From Gammaproteobacteria bacterium (lineage in GTDB: Bacteria; Pseudomonadota; Gammaproteobacteria; SURF-13): a DNA stretch of 46,131 nucleotides. The DNA is taken from NCBI GenBank assembly GCA_016195665.1, contig JACPZD010000038.1:1-46131 (forward strand), given 5' to 3'. Within the stretch, counting starts at the first letter, position 1. Every line of letters starts with the position of its first letter. Below the pieces are notes generated by a model, which saw only the letters and a program-made list of their open reading frames with translations, ran no database searches and was not told the origin of the DNA. A program made the position numbers and the translations under genes. Positions 1-6,465 of this stretch are shown in pieces.

Positions 1-1
1 A

Positions 2-124
2 TTGCGCAAGGCCGCCAAACGTACAGTCAGCGATTTGTGGGATGAAATCGGAAAACTCCTTGATGCGTTCTCGCTAGACGAATGCAAAAACTATTTTGCG
101 TCTTCTGGATATGTATGTGCTTAA
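2..124 (+). mobile_element. IS630-family transposase, C-terminal end (cut by window start)
   Basis: The first 124 bases read as an open frame to a TAA stop, giving 40 residues that begin LRKAAKRTVSDLWDEIGKLL and end NYFASSGYVCA. A closing stretch with RTV..LW..IG.LL..F...EC.NYF...GY is what I know from the C-terminus of IS630-type DDE transposases, after the last catalytic residue. The start, the catalytic residues and the left end lie outside the window, so I cannot say whether the element is intact. Its right end must lie within the few tens of bases before the flgA promoter, so the insertion sits directly upstream of the flagellar genes. Confidence 0.7.
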
Positions 125-148
125 ATCAAAAATGCTCTAGAAGAAAAT

Positions 149-176
149 GCGGCATAGCCTTTGCATTTAACCGATG
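149..176 (+). promoter_or_regulatory. Sigma54 (RpoN) promoter of flgA
   Basis: GG at 151-152 and GC at 163-164 are separated by exactly 10 bases, within GCGGCATAGCCTTTGCATT, close to the TGGCAC-N5-TTGCA consensus. Transcription would start near 175, about 24 bases before the flgA start. RpoN/FleQ control of flgA is known in polar-flagellated gammaproteobacteria. No FleQ site was identified; the sequence just upstream belongs to the transposase remnant. Confidence 0.65.
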
Positions 177-198
177 AAGGCTGCCCCGAAGGCTCAGA

Positions 199-969
199 TT
201 GAAACTATTTTTTACATTTATTCAATTACTTACCAATATGACCCTAAAGCTATCCAGGACAAATGCCGATTATTTGACTGTAGCCAAGCGAATCATGATG
301 GCTAGCCTGATCGGGGTTGCAGCGGTGCACGCTGAAGGCATCCAGCCGCTGGATACGATTTATGCCGCAGCGAAGGATTTCCTCGTCAGCCGGAATCCGG
401 GGCAACAACAGGCCCAGCAGATCGAAGCCGGTCCGCTCGATGCGCGTCTGGCCTTGACCGCCTGCGAAGTCCCTCTGGAGGCCTTTATGCCTCCTGGCAG
501 TTCGACGTATGGCAACACCACTGTCGGCGTGCGCTGCCCGGGGGCAAAACCCTGGTCCGTGTATGTTCCGGTAAAGATTAAGATATCCACCGCCGTGGTG
601 GTCGCGGCCCGGCCGCTGATGCGGGGAGCGCAGTTGAGTGGGGCGGACCTCACCACCTCCACGCTTGACGCGGGCAGTCTGCCGCCCGACTATCTGACCG
701 ATCCGCAGCAGGCTGTCGGCCAGCAGCTCAAGCGGCCCCTCTCGATCGGCATGGCGGTGGCCGCAGGGATGCTGGGTACGCCCCTGATGGTGCGCCGGGA
801 TGAGCGCGTGACGATACTGGCCGAGGAGGGCGGATTAGAGGTGCGCATGACCGGTCAAGCTCTCGAGGACGGCGCCTTGGGTCAGCCGATCAAGGTGCGT
901 AACCTGGTGTCCAAGCGGATCGTGGGCGGCGTCATCGCGGCCCCTGGGATCGTGAAGGTACAGATGTAA
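199..969 (+). CDS. flgA: Flagellar basal body P-ring assembly chaperone FlgA
   Basis: FlgA is a periplasmic chaperone that helps FlgI polymerise into the P ring. The 256-residue product has a hydrophobic N-terminal segment ending near VAAVHAEG (export signal). It then has the usual cysteine-containing N domain and a SAF-type domain around VVVAARPLMRGAQLSGADL. The C-terminus, VTILAEEGGLEVRMTGQALEDG...QPIKVRNLVSKRIVGG, is diagnostic of the family. I chose the TTG at 199 because GAAGG precedes it by six bases and the sigma54 promoter fits. An ATG at 238 would give a more conventional signal peptide but has no clear ribosome site. It heads the flgA-flgM-flgN group, as in Pseudomonas and relatives. 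Repeat B1 starts three bases after the stop. Confidence 0.9.
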   Translation: MKLFFTFIQLLTNMTLKLSRTNADYLTVAKRIMMASLIGVAAVHAEGIQPLDTIYAAAKDFLVSRNPGQQQAQQIEAGPLDARLALTACEVPLEAFMPPGSSTYGNTTVGVRCPGAKPWSVYVPVKIKISTAVVVAARPLMRGAQLSGADLTTSTLDAGSLPPDYLTDPQQAVGQQLKRPLSIGMAVAAGMLGTPLMVRRDERVTILAEEGGLEVRMTGQALEDGALGQPIKVRNLVSKRIVGGVIAAPGIVKVQM

Positions 970-972
970 AAT

Positions 973-1107
973 TAAGGGATCTCTGATTTATTCATACTGA
1001 ACCGCCAAGACGCCAAGAACGCCAAGACTTTTCCTTACAATTCAAGCTCTTTTCTTGGCGGCCTTGGCGCCTTGGCGGTTGGCGATATATTTTTCAGAGC
1101 TTCCTTA
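973..1107 (+). repeat. Dispersed hairpin repeat, family B copy 1
   Basis: This 135-bp element is shared with 10971-11098. It starts TAAGGGATCTCTGATTTATTC and ends TTTTTCAGAGCTTCCTTA, so its ends are imperfect 14-bp inverted repeats. The interior is a long hairpin built from short tandem units (AACCGCCAAG, CGCCAAG) pairing with CTTGGCG units and CTTGGCGGTT. It lies between flgA and the flgM promoter. No coding potential is seen. Confidence 0.85.
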
Positions 1108-1114
1108 AGAATGC

Positions 1115-1141
1115 TAAAGTTTTTGTAAAATCTGCCGCTAA
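1115..1141 (+). promoter_or_regulatory. Sigma28 (FliA) promoter of flgM
   Basis: TAAAGTTT at 1115-1122, an 11-base spacer, then GCCGCTAA at 1134-1141 match the FliA consensus TAAAGTTT-N11-GCCGATAA with one difference. The site is 40 bases upstream of the flgM ATG. FliA-driven flgM expression, feeding back on its own sigma factor, is established flagellar logic. Confidence 0.85.
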
Positions 1142-1180
1142 TTTGAGCTAGAAGAAGTACTATATTTAGGAGTGAGTGAT

Positions 1181-1495
1181 ATGCCTATTGAAATCAATGG
1201 CTTACCTATAACGGTCCTGAAAAATCCCAAGGATGGGCCGCAGGTAGATACAGGGCGCAACAAACCTGCCCCGGCCCAAGAGGAGACGGGTAAGCCCGCC
1301 TCGTCCGACACGGTGACCCTGACAGACACCGCCGCACGGCTACGCGCCCTGGGGAACACTCTGTCCGCACTGCCCGTGACCGATACTCAGCGAGTGGAAG
1401 GCGTCAAAAAGGCCATCGAGGACGGCGACTATACGGTGGATGCCGGGCGCGTGGCGCAGAAAATGATCGAGTTCGAGAAACTGCTTAAATCCTAA
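1181..1495 (+). CDS. flgM: Anti-sigma28 factor FlgM
   Basis: FlgM binds and inhibits the flagellar sigma factor FliA until the hook is finished, and is then exported. The 104-residue product opens MPIEINGLPITVLKN, has a disordered Pro/Lys-rich middle, and ends in the conserved FliA-binding region (RVEGVKKAIEDGDYTVDAGRV followed by AQKMIEFEKLL). I chose ATG 1181 over the in-frame GTG at 1172 because AGGAG at 1168-1172 gives eight-base spacing to the ATG, and MxIEING is the family's usual start. A sigma28 promoter lies just upstream. flgN follows after 18 bases. Confidence 0.93.
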   Translation: MPIEINGLPITVLKNPKDGPQVDTGRNKPAPAQEETGKPASSDTVTLTDTAARLRALGNTLSALPVTDTQRVEGVKKAIEDGDYTVDAGRVAQKMIEFEKLLKS

Positions 1496-1513
1496 CGCCG
1501 GACGCTGACCTTC

Positions 1514-1993
1514 ATGAATCCTACTGAGCATATCCAGTTGATGGGCGTGACCCTGCAGCACGAGGTCGAGGTCGTATCCCGACTCATGGAATTATTGCTG
1601 CAAGAGCGCGAAGCCCTTGCCGCGCACGACGCCGGCGCGCTGGAAAAGGCCGCTCAGGATAAACAACAGCAGCTTTCCAAGGTAGAGTCTTGGGAACAGG
1701 AGCGCAACCATCTGCTGACCTCCGGCGGCTATCCTGCGACGCAACATGGGATGGAGCAGTACCTCAAGGCGCAGAATAACCCCCGGCTCGACCGTTTGTG
1801 GCAGCAGCTCCTCAGCCTCAGCGGTAAATGCCATCACCAGAATCAGGTCAACGGCGGCATCGTGGAGGCAGGACGTCACCATATCCAGCGGGCGCTTGCC
1901 ATCCTGCGCGGTGTCAGCCCTGACGCCGAGCTGTATGGCCCGGCAGGCAAGACTCGTTCCCTACATCTCCCCAACACCCTTACCACCGCTTAA
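1514..1993 (+). CDS. flgN: Flagellar export chaperone FlgN
   Basis: FlgN is the cytosolic export chaperone for the hook-filament junction proteins FlgK and FlgL. The 159-residue product is mostly helical with heptad-like character (LMELLLQEREALAAHDAGAL, KAAQDKQQQLSKVE). It carries the C-terminal region that ends YGPAGKTRSL, close to the LYGPxGxT signature of the family. The position directly after flgM, 18 bases away, supports the call. It probably shares the flgM sigma28 transcript. The ycgR remnant starts 27 bases downstream. Confidence 0.9.
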   Translation: MNPTEHIQLMGVTLQHEVEVVSRLMELLLQEREALAAHDAGALEKAAQDKQQQLSKVESWEQERNHLLTSGGYPATQHGMEQYLKAQNNPRLDRLWQQLLSLSGKCHHQNQVNGGIVEAGRHHIQRALAILRGVSPDAELYGPAGKTRSLHLPNTLTTA

Positions 1994-2019
1994 GCTTCCG
2001 GCGCACCCTCCGGCAGCCT

Positions 2020-2391
2020 ATGCAATCCAAGGATAGCTGCGGCGACCCTGAGCGGCGTGAGCCGCGTAACATGCTTTCCCTCGGCGCCGAAAAAATCCGG
2101 GACCCGGCGCGCATCATCACCATGCTGGCCCACATCGAACAGGATCACCCTGCTCACCGTCGCCCTTCCGGGTTCCGACAGCCTTTATAACAGCGCCCTG
2201 CTCGGGGTCAGCCGTGATACTGGCAGCTTACTCCTGGATGAACTACATCCGCACATCGGCCACCTGCAACTCCAAGTGGTGCAACGCGCCGGTTTATCGG
2301 CCTTACCCCTGTCCACCGCAAAGGTATTAAACGCTTCGTCGCCGGCCTCGACCGGGAATTATGTAAAAAGCTGATGAAGTATTACTCATAA
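2020..2391 (+). pseudogene. ycgR: ycgR (PilZ flagellar brake) remnant: frameshifted, with the middle deleted
   Basis: Translation from ATG 2020 gives MQSKDSCGDPERREPRNMLS through RIITMLAHIEQDH. The frame is then lost near 2150, and a second frame carries LLTVALPGSDSLYNSALLGV through GSLLLDELHPHIG. This is the N-terminal YcgR-type domain that precedes PilZ. Close to 2290-2390 a third frame reads RKGIKRFVAGLDRELCKKL, typical of a YcgR C-terminus. Most of the N domain's end and the c-di-GMP-binding PilZ domain (no RxxxR or DxSxxG seen) are missing. YcgR binds c-di-GMP and slows the motor; this copy cannot. Location after flgN fits ycgR elsewhere. The last-frame stop, TAA at 2389-2391, lies inside repeat A1. 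Confidence 0.7.
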
Positions 2392-2533
2392 GTCAGTAAT
2401 TAAGACTACACTTCATGTTACGTCTCCGCCCCCTATTGAGGGGGCGGGACAGGGTGGGGGTAGAGTAAACAGGGTTTTTACTCAGGAGTCACATTATAAC
2501 GTTGTAGCCTTATTTTCTGACTCCTGAGTAAAA
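2382..2533 (+). repeat. Dispersed structured repeat, family A copy 1
   Basis: This is the reference copy of a family of six. Three hairpins are visible: a small 5' one (TTACT...AGTAA), a GC-rich one (CCGCCCCC...GGGGGCGG), and a 3' one with a perfect 16-bp stem, arms 2476-2491 and 2518-2533. The element's first bases TTACTCATAAGTCA and last bases TGACTCCTGAGTAA form imperfect inverted ends. It matches 45989-46131 with two visible differences. No open frame or transposase is present, so it is MITE- or REP-like. Confidence 0.9.
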
Positions 2534-2535
2534 GC

Positions 2536-2616
2536 CACACCGCGAAGAGCGCGGAGAAGAAACAAACCCTTCTTGAGGGTATTCCTCTGCGACCTCTGCG
2601 GTAGATTATTTATAGC
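2536..2616 (-). repeat. Dispersed hairpin repeat, family C copy 1
   Basis: On the minus strand this reads ACCGCAGAGGTCGCAGAGG, then ATACCCTCAAGAAGGGT, then a CTCCGCGCTCTTCGCGGT arm, folding into a long imperfect hairpin. The same sequence, diverged, occurs on the plus strand at 34565-34644. It begins three bases after repeat A1 ends. The bases 2617-2734, before the tRNA, hold no gene that I can see. Confidence 0.8.
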
Positions 2617-2650
2617 GCCAGGGACGGCGGAGATGACCTTAACCAATCGC

Positions 2651-2667
2651 GTTGGTCGGGGGGTGAG
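2651..2667 (-). repeat. Near-duplicate of the tRNA-Pro 3' end
   Basis: GTTGGTCGGGGGGTGAG at 2651-2667 repeats GTTGGTCGGGGTGAG at 2733-2747, the 3' end of the tRNA-Pro gene, with two extra G. It could be a relic attachment site or a decayed second tRNA. The match is short and may be chance. Confidence 0.35.
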
Positions 2668-2734
2668 GTACGAAGCAACGAACGCCCGACGCTTGGAGCG
2701 CCGGGCCGGGAATCCGATCACCCAACATGGAGGT

Positions 2735-2811
2735 TGGTCGGGGTGAGAGGATTTGAACCTCCGGCCCCTAGCTCCCGAAGCTAGTGCTCTACCAAGCTGA
2801 GCTACACCCCG
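2735..2811 (-). tRNA. tRNA-Pro(CGG)
   Basis: The minus strand folds as a 77-base cloverleaf. Acceptor CGGGGTG pairs with CACCCCG, the D-arm is GCTCAGCTTGGTAGAGC, the anticodon stem CTAGC/GCTAG encloses loop TTCGGGA with anticodon CGG, and the T-arm contains GGTTCAAAT. CCA is encoded at the 3' end. It lies three bases beyond the ispB stop on the same strand, so it is probably co-transcribed with ispB. Confidence 0.95.
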
Positions 2812-2814
2812 TGG

Positions 2815-3783
2815 TCAGTACGTGCGATTTACGGAAAATTCGGCCAGGGCGCGCAGCGCATCCCGGTAGGGAGAAGACGGCACTGCCGCCAAGGCCTCAA
2901 TCGCCTTATCCGCCTCTTCCCTAGCCAAGCGCGCAGTGTACGCGATGGCGCCGGTGGATTCAATGGCCAGACCGACCGCTGCCATGTCCCCTGCCCCCCC
3001 GCTCTCGATCGCCTGACGGATGATCGCAGCCTGTTGTGGTGTGCCCTGCCGCAGGGCGTGGATCAAGGGCAGGGTCGGTTTACCCTCGGCGAGATCGTCG
3101 CCGATATTCTTGCCCAATTGCGGCGCCGCACCGCTGTAATCCAGTGCATCATCCACGAGCTGAAAGGCCGTGCCGAGGTGCAACCCATAGCTCGCCAGAG
3201 CCTGTTCGATCGATACGGCCTGCCCGCTCAGCACAGCCCCCAACCGGGCCGCGGCCTCGAACAGCGTTGCCGTTTTATAACGGATGACCTGCAAATAGCG
3301 TTCTTCAGTGGTCTCGGGATCGCGGCAATTGAGCAACTGCAACACCTCGCCCTCGGCAATGACGTTGGTCGCATGAGCGAGGATTTCCATCACGCGCAGA
3401 TTGCCAATCTCGACCATCATTTCAAAGGAGCGTGAATAAAGAAAATCACCGACCAGTACGCTGGCCTCGTTCCCCCACACCGTATTGGCCGTCTCACGGC
3501 CGCGGCGCAGTTCCGAGGCGTCAACCACGTCGTCGTGCAGCAAGGTCGCGGTGTGGATGAACTCAATGACGGCCGCCAGGGCAACGTGCTGCGCACCTTC
3601 ATAGCCCAAGGCGCGGGCGCAGAGCAGCACGAGCGCGGGGCGCAGCCGCTTGCCGCCGCTGTTGACGATGTAGTGGCTAATCTGGTTGATGAGTACTACA
3701 TCCGAGTGCAGGCGCTGCTGGACCAAGGCATCCACGGCGCGCATATCCGCAGCGATTAAGGACTGAATAGGGGCTAAATTCAT
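2815..3783 (-). CDS. ispB: Octaprenyl-diphosphate synthase (all-trans polyprenyl synthase)
   Basis: This enzyme extends farnesyl diphosphate with isopentenyl diphosphate to make the isoprenoid tail of ubiquinone. The 322-residue product has GGKRLRP at 43-49, the first aspartate-rich motif in LLHDDVVD at 81-88 and the second in LVDDALDYSG at 209-218; both metal-binding motifs are intact. I start at the ATG giving MNLAPIQSLIAADM. An upstream in-frame ATG would add 17 basic, proline-rich residues not expected in the family. The gene is divergent from rplU-rpmA and is followed by tRNA-Pro, a common gammaproteobacterial arrangement. The exact chain length of the product cannot be read from sequence. 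Confidence 0.93.
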   Translation of the reverse strand: MNLAPIQSLIAADMRAVDALVQQRLHSDVVLINQISHYIVNSGGKRLRPALVLLCARALGYEGAQHVALAAVIEFIHTATLLHDDVVDASELRRGRETANTVWGNEASVLVGDFLYSRSFEMMVEIGNLRVMEILAHATNVIAEGEVLQLLNCRDPETTEERYLQVIRYKTATLFEAAARLGAVLSGQAVSIEQALASYGLHLGTAFQLVDDALDYSGAAPQLGKNIGDDLAEGKPTLPLIHALRQGTPQQAAIIRQAIESGGAGDMAAVGLAIESTGAIAYTARLAREEADKAIEALAAVPSSPYRDALRALAEFSVNRTY

Positions 3784-3848
3784 GGAATTTGGGGCGGCGG
3801 GGGCTTTGCGCATCCTAGGTGGCCGGACCAGCAAGTGTCAAGCCGGGT

Positions 3849-3877
3849 TTGACGTGGCGTTGGCTACAGGTTAAAAT
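3849..3877 (+). promoter_or_regulatory. Sigma70 promoter of rplU-rpmA
   Basis: TTGACG at 3849-3854 and TAAAAT at 3872-3877 are separated by 17 bases, an almost ideal sigma70 promoter. It lies 35 bases upstream of the rplU ATG, which has a TAGGA ribosome site. This suits strong ribosomal protein expression. Confidence 0.75.
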
Positions 3878-3912
3878 TTGCGGTTCAAAACTCAAGTATT
3901 TAGGAATTCAAC

Positions 3913-4227
3913 ATGTACGCGGTCATTATAACCGGTGGTAAGCAATATCGTGTGGCCGAAGGCGACACCCTGAAGGTCGAGAAGCTGCCCGCCGAGGAAG
4001 GCGCCACGGTGACCTTCGACAAGGTACTGCTGGCTGGCGAAGGCACTGATGTCAAGGTCGGCGCCCCGTATCTCACGGGCGGCGCCGTCACTGCCACCGT
4101 CACGGCGCACGGCCGTCACGACAAGATCCGGATCATCAAATTCCGCCGCCGCAAACACCACATGAAACAGCAGGGACACCGGCAGTATTACACCGAATTA
4201 CAGATCACCGGCATCAGCGCCGGCTAA
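3913..4227 (+). CDS. rplU: 50S ribosomal protein L21
   Basis: L21 is a large-subunit protein that binds 23S rRNA. The 104-residue product opens [20 protein letters not shown], the family signature, and carries the basic C-terminal region [20 protein letters not shown] ending in LQITGI. Length is normal. A strong sigma70 promoter lies just upstream, and rpmA follows after 12 bases in the near-universal rplU-rpmA pair. Confidence 0.98.
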   Translation: MYAVIITGGKQYRVAEGDTLKVEKLPAEEGATVTFDKVLLAGEGTDVKVGAPYLTGGAVTATVTAHGRHDKIRIIKFRRRKHHMKQQGHRQYYTELQITGISAG

Positions 4228-4239
4228 CGAGGTTCAGCA

Positions 4240-4497
4240 ATGGCACATAAAAAGGCAGGCGGCAGTACCCGCAACGGGCGCGATTCCCAATCCAAACGGC
4301 TGGGCGTAAAGTGCTTCGGCGGCGAGCAGGTCATCGCGGGCAACATCATCATACGGCAACGCGGCACTCAAGTTCATGCCGGCGTCAATGTGGGTCTGGG
4401 CAATGACCACACTCTCTACGCCAAGGCCGACGGCAAGGTGCTGTTCCACCGCAAGGGTCCGAAACACCGCAAATACGTAAGCATCGTTGCCGGTTAA
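4240..4497 (+). CDS. rpmA: 50S ribosomal protein L27
   Basis: L27 reaches toward the peptidyl-transferase centre through its N-terminus. The 85-residue product begins [20 protein letters not shown] and continues [20 protein letters not shown], both diagnostic. Because the sequence starts directly with AHKKAGG, there is no cleavable N-terminal extension as in Firmicutes. It is co-transcribed with rplU and followed by a clear intrinsic terminator. Confidence 0.98.
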   Translation: MAHKKAGGSTRNGRDSQSKRLGVKCFGGEQVIAGNIIIRQRGTQVHAGVNVGLGNDHTLYAKADGKVLFHRKGPKHRKYVSIVAG

Positions 4498-4518
4498 ACC
4501 CATCTACTGGCAATCCCC

Positions 4519-4549
4519 AAAAGCCCCGCTCACGCGGGGTTTTTTATTT
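4519..4549 (+). terminator. Intrinsic terminator of rplU-rpmA
   Basis: CCCCGC at 4524-4529 and GCGGGG at 4534-4539 form a six-pair GC stem with a four-base loop, flanked by AAAAG and a run of six T from 4540. It lies 26 bases after the rpmA stop. Confidence 0.9.
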
Positions 4550-4558
4550 GTCTCACGA

Positions 4559-4972
4559 TCAGGAAAACCAGCGCAGTACCGCGGCGGCGGCGAGGGGGGT
4601 GGCGGCCACCCAGAACAGTATTCGCCATCGCTCATGCCGCACCGTCTCATCCCACGCGGATGATTTTGCGAGATAGCGGAGCACTAAAATAAAACCGGCG
4701 ACAGCGCACGCGATTTTTATCAACAGCGCAGCGATAGCGATGGCTTTGATATCAGGAAATTTGCCGTAGAAGTAATAACTGGTTACGCCAAAACCGGCGC
4801 CGGTCAGGCCTTGTATGACCCAACCCAGGGCCATGAGCCAGGCAAGGCGACGTTGCGAGGAGGAGTCGGAGACGAGCCAGGCGGCGGCGGCGGAACTGCC
4901 CACCACCGCCACGGCTCCAAAGTTATGTGCGAGTTGTACCCCGCTGTAGGCGAGGTTTTCGAGTAATGCCAC
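4559..4972 (-). CDS. Small four-helix membrane protein of unknown function
   Basis: I do not recognise a family. The 137-residue product, from a GTG start, has about four hydrophobic stretches: NFGAVAVVGSSAAAAWLV, the region around LAWLMALGWVIQGLTGAGFG, AIAIAALLIKIACAVAGFIL, and a C-terminal ILFWVAATPLAAAAVLRWF. It looks like an inner-membrane protein with short loops. Its start codon overlaps the stop of the upstream periplasmic protein by one base (TAGTG), which indicates translational coupling and a joint role. No catalytic motif or haem-binding pattern is obvious. The downstream neighbour, rpmA, converges on it. Confidence 0.75.
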   Translation of the reverse strand: MALLENLAYSGVQLAHNFGAVAVVGSSAAAAWLVSDSSSQRRLAWLMALGWVIQGLTGAGFGVTSYYFYGKFPDIKAIAIAALLIKIACAVAGFILVLRYLAKSSAWDETVRHERWRILFWVAATPLAAAAVLRWFS

Positions 4973-5310
4973 TACTCGCCGATGACTTTGATTGTCTTCT
5001 CGATACCTACCGGCGTATGGCCCTTGTCTACCACCTTAAGGGTGATGGTGTTTTCACCCGTCTTCAGCCCTGACAAGGCGTAGCTGCCTTTGAGCGAGCG
5101 CACCACGTCTTCCTTCCCGTTGACATACATATGAAAGTGATCGCCGTTAGGGCCGGGATCAATTTCATATTCCACCTTGTTTTCCGCACCCACTTTGAGC
5201 TTGGCGCGGTCGGCGGGGGATTTGATGGTGACCGAGCCCGCCCCGGCGAACGCCAGTGAAGCTGCACCTAACAGCAAGCCCAGCAGGGTTCCAGATTTGA
5301 CTAGTTTCAT
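4972..5310 (-). CDS. Small secreted beta-sandwich-like protein of unknown function
   Basis: The 112-residue product has a clear signal peptide (MKLVKSGTLLGLLLGAASLA, cleavage near AFA-GA). The roughly 90-residue mature part is rich in beta-type sequence, with VTIKSPADRAKLKVGAENKV, YEIDPGPNGDHFHMYVNGKE and LKTGENTITLKVVDKGHTPV. This resembles small periplasmic immunoglobulin-like domains. The DHFHMY stretch could bind a metal, but that is inference. The start is firm: AGGAGG sits six bases before the ATG. It is coupled to the membrane protein downstream by a one-base overlap. Confidence 0.8.
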   Translation of the reverse strand: MKLVKSGTLLGLLLGAASLAFAGAGSVTIKSPADRAKLKVGAENKVEYEIDPGPNGDHFHMYVNGKEDVVRSLKGSYALSGLKTGENTITLKVVDKGHTPVGIEKTIKVIGE

Positions 5311-5438
5311 AAAACCTCCTATATGAAGATGTTTGTATTGAGTTCGCTCCGTTGAATATCCGTGCCCAAAACCGGATTTTAGGCGCGGATAATGTCAGTT
5401 AGATCAAGATCTGACTGAAAAGTTTAACCTTGGACGCT

Positions 5439-6008
5439 TTATTGACTGGCCGGTTTACCCTGAAAGCCCGTAAGACTGGCGATTCCCATCAGCAGAAGCC
5501 CCAGCAGTATCAAGGCCGGTCCAACAATACCGAATGGGCTACCCAATATCGCGCCGGCCCAGGGCAAACCCAGCGCCACGGCGAGATAAAGCAGGCCGGA
5601 ATGGAGCAGAGCGCCCAGTATAAACACCCAGCTGATCACCTGCTTGAATGTAGCGGACACTGTCAAAAAACCAAGCACCAGTCCCACCACGATATTCAAC
5701 ATAGCCTCCAGATTTCCGTGCGCGTGCGGCCCGCCCTTGATGCCTTGTATGGGGGCGTAGCTGTTGAGGCGCGCGGACAGCGCCAGCAGTCCGTTCGCCG
5801 TTTGTTTCGCGATCTCGTCCGCGTTCATCGGGGTGAGATTCGTCTCGAATTGATTCTCGGCCGCCTGTTGCAAGGCGCCCAGCTTTTCCTGTTTGACCGC
5901 CTCGGTCTTGTCCACGTCGCCCAAAAAAGTCACCACCATGTAAGGACCCAGCGCCGCTGTCAGCACCAGATAGAAAAATCCAAATACGATGTTCTTTTTA
6001 CCGATCAT
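5439..6008 (-). CDS. Membrane protein of unknown function with HAHGN motif
   Basis: I do not recognise a named family. The 189-residue product has an N-terminal transmembrane segment ([19 protein letters not shown]) and a soluble stretch of about 70 residues with helical character. It then has [20 protein letters not shown] and two or three further hydrophobic helices ending in [15 protein letters not shown]. The His pair before the second helix could bind a metal or haem; that is a guess. ATG 6008 is chosen over GTG 6011 because AAGGAG stands seven bases upstream. The start overlaps the end of dtd by 11 bases. A 128-base gap separates it from the secreted protein below. Confidence 0.75.
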   Translation of the reverse strand: MIGKKNIVFGFFYLVLTAALGPYMVVTFLGDVDKTEAVKQEKLGALQQAAENQFETNLTPMNADEIAKQTANGLLALSARLNSYAPIQGIKGGPHAHGNLEAMLNIVVGLVLGFLTVSATFKQVISWVFILGALLHSGLLYLAVALGLPWAGAILGSPFGIVGPALILLGLLLMGIASLTGFQGKPASQ

Positions 6009-6465
6009 CACATTTCTCCTTTACCTGATTAGTACGTAGCAGAAAAGTCACCGGGCCGTCGTTGATCAGACTCACCTGCATGTCCGCACCGAATAGGCCG
6101 CTTTCTACCTTACCATGAAGGCCCCGGGCCTGTTGCAGTAGATAATCAAACAGATGCGCGCCGTGCGCAGGATCTGCGGCGGGGGTAAAGCCGGGGCGCA
6201 GCCCTTTCTGCGTATCGGCGGCGAGCGTGAATTGCGGAACGAGCAGTAACTCTCCCCGAATATTGCGCAGGCTGAGATTCATTTTCCCGGCGGCGTCGGC
6301 AAACACGCGGTAGCCAAGCAGACGTTCCAGCAACCGCTCCGACTGTGCTTCGCCGTCGGCGCGTTCGACGCCGATGAACACCAACAGCCCTTTGCCGATG
6401 CGCGCGATGGTTTGTCCGTCAACATCAACCTGCGCCTGCGCAACGCGCTGCAACAGGGCGATCAT
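5998..6465 (-). CDS. dtd: D-aminoacyl-tRNA deacylase
   Basis: DTD hydrolyses D-amino acids mischarged onto tRNA, a proofreading step in the cytosol. The 155-residue product starts [17 protein letters not shown] and contains [18 protein letters not shown], matching the SQFTL..D...G.RP.F active-site signature. It also has NDGPVTFLL near the C-terminus, matching the Gly-cisPro loop. I trimmed an upstream extension because the ATG at 6465 overlaps the stop of the peptidase gene as ATGA, and the family begins exactly here. It is in one transcription unit with the upstream peptidase and the downstream membrane protein. Confidence 0.95.
   Translation of the reverse strand: MIALLQRVAQAQVDVDGQTIARIGKGLLVFIGVERADGEAQSERLLERLLGYRVFADAAGKMNLSLRNIRGELLLVPQFTLAADTQKGLRPGFTPAADPAHGAHLFDYLLQQARGLHGKVESGLFGADMQVSLINDGPVTFLLRTNQVKEKCDDR

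Noticed and set aside
2057-2374. Open frame of 105 residues as an independent gene
   Set aside because: It covers the second-frame part of the ycgR remnant; its start has no YcgR similarity and its tail leaves the family frame near 2290.
2382-2533. Family A repeats as CRISPR or as ordinary intrinsic terminators
   Set aside because: Copies are single and kilobases apart, with no spacers. The 3' hairpin has no T run after it, and some copies lie between divergent genes where no terminator is needed.
2494-2721. Open frame of 75 residues with INNLPQRSQRNTLKKG, similar to one at 34373-34690
   Set aside because: The similarity comes from the non-coding family C hairpin; there is no ribosome site or conserved protein feature.
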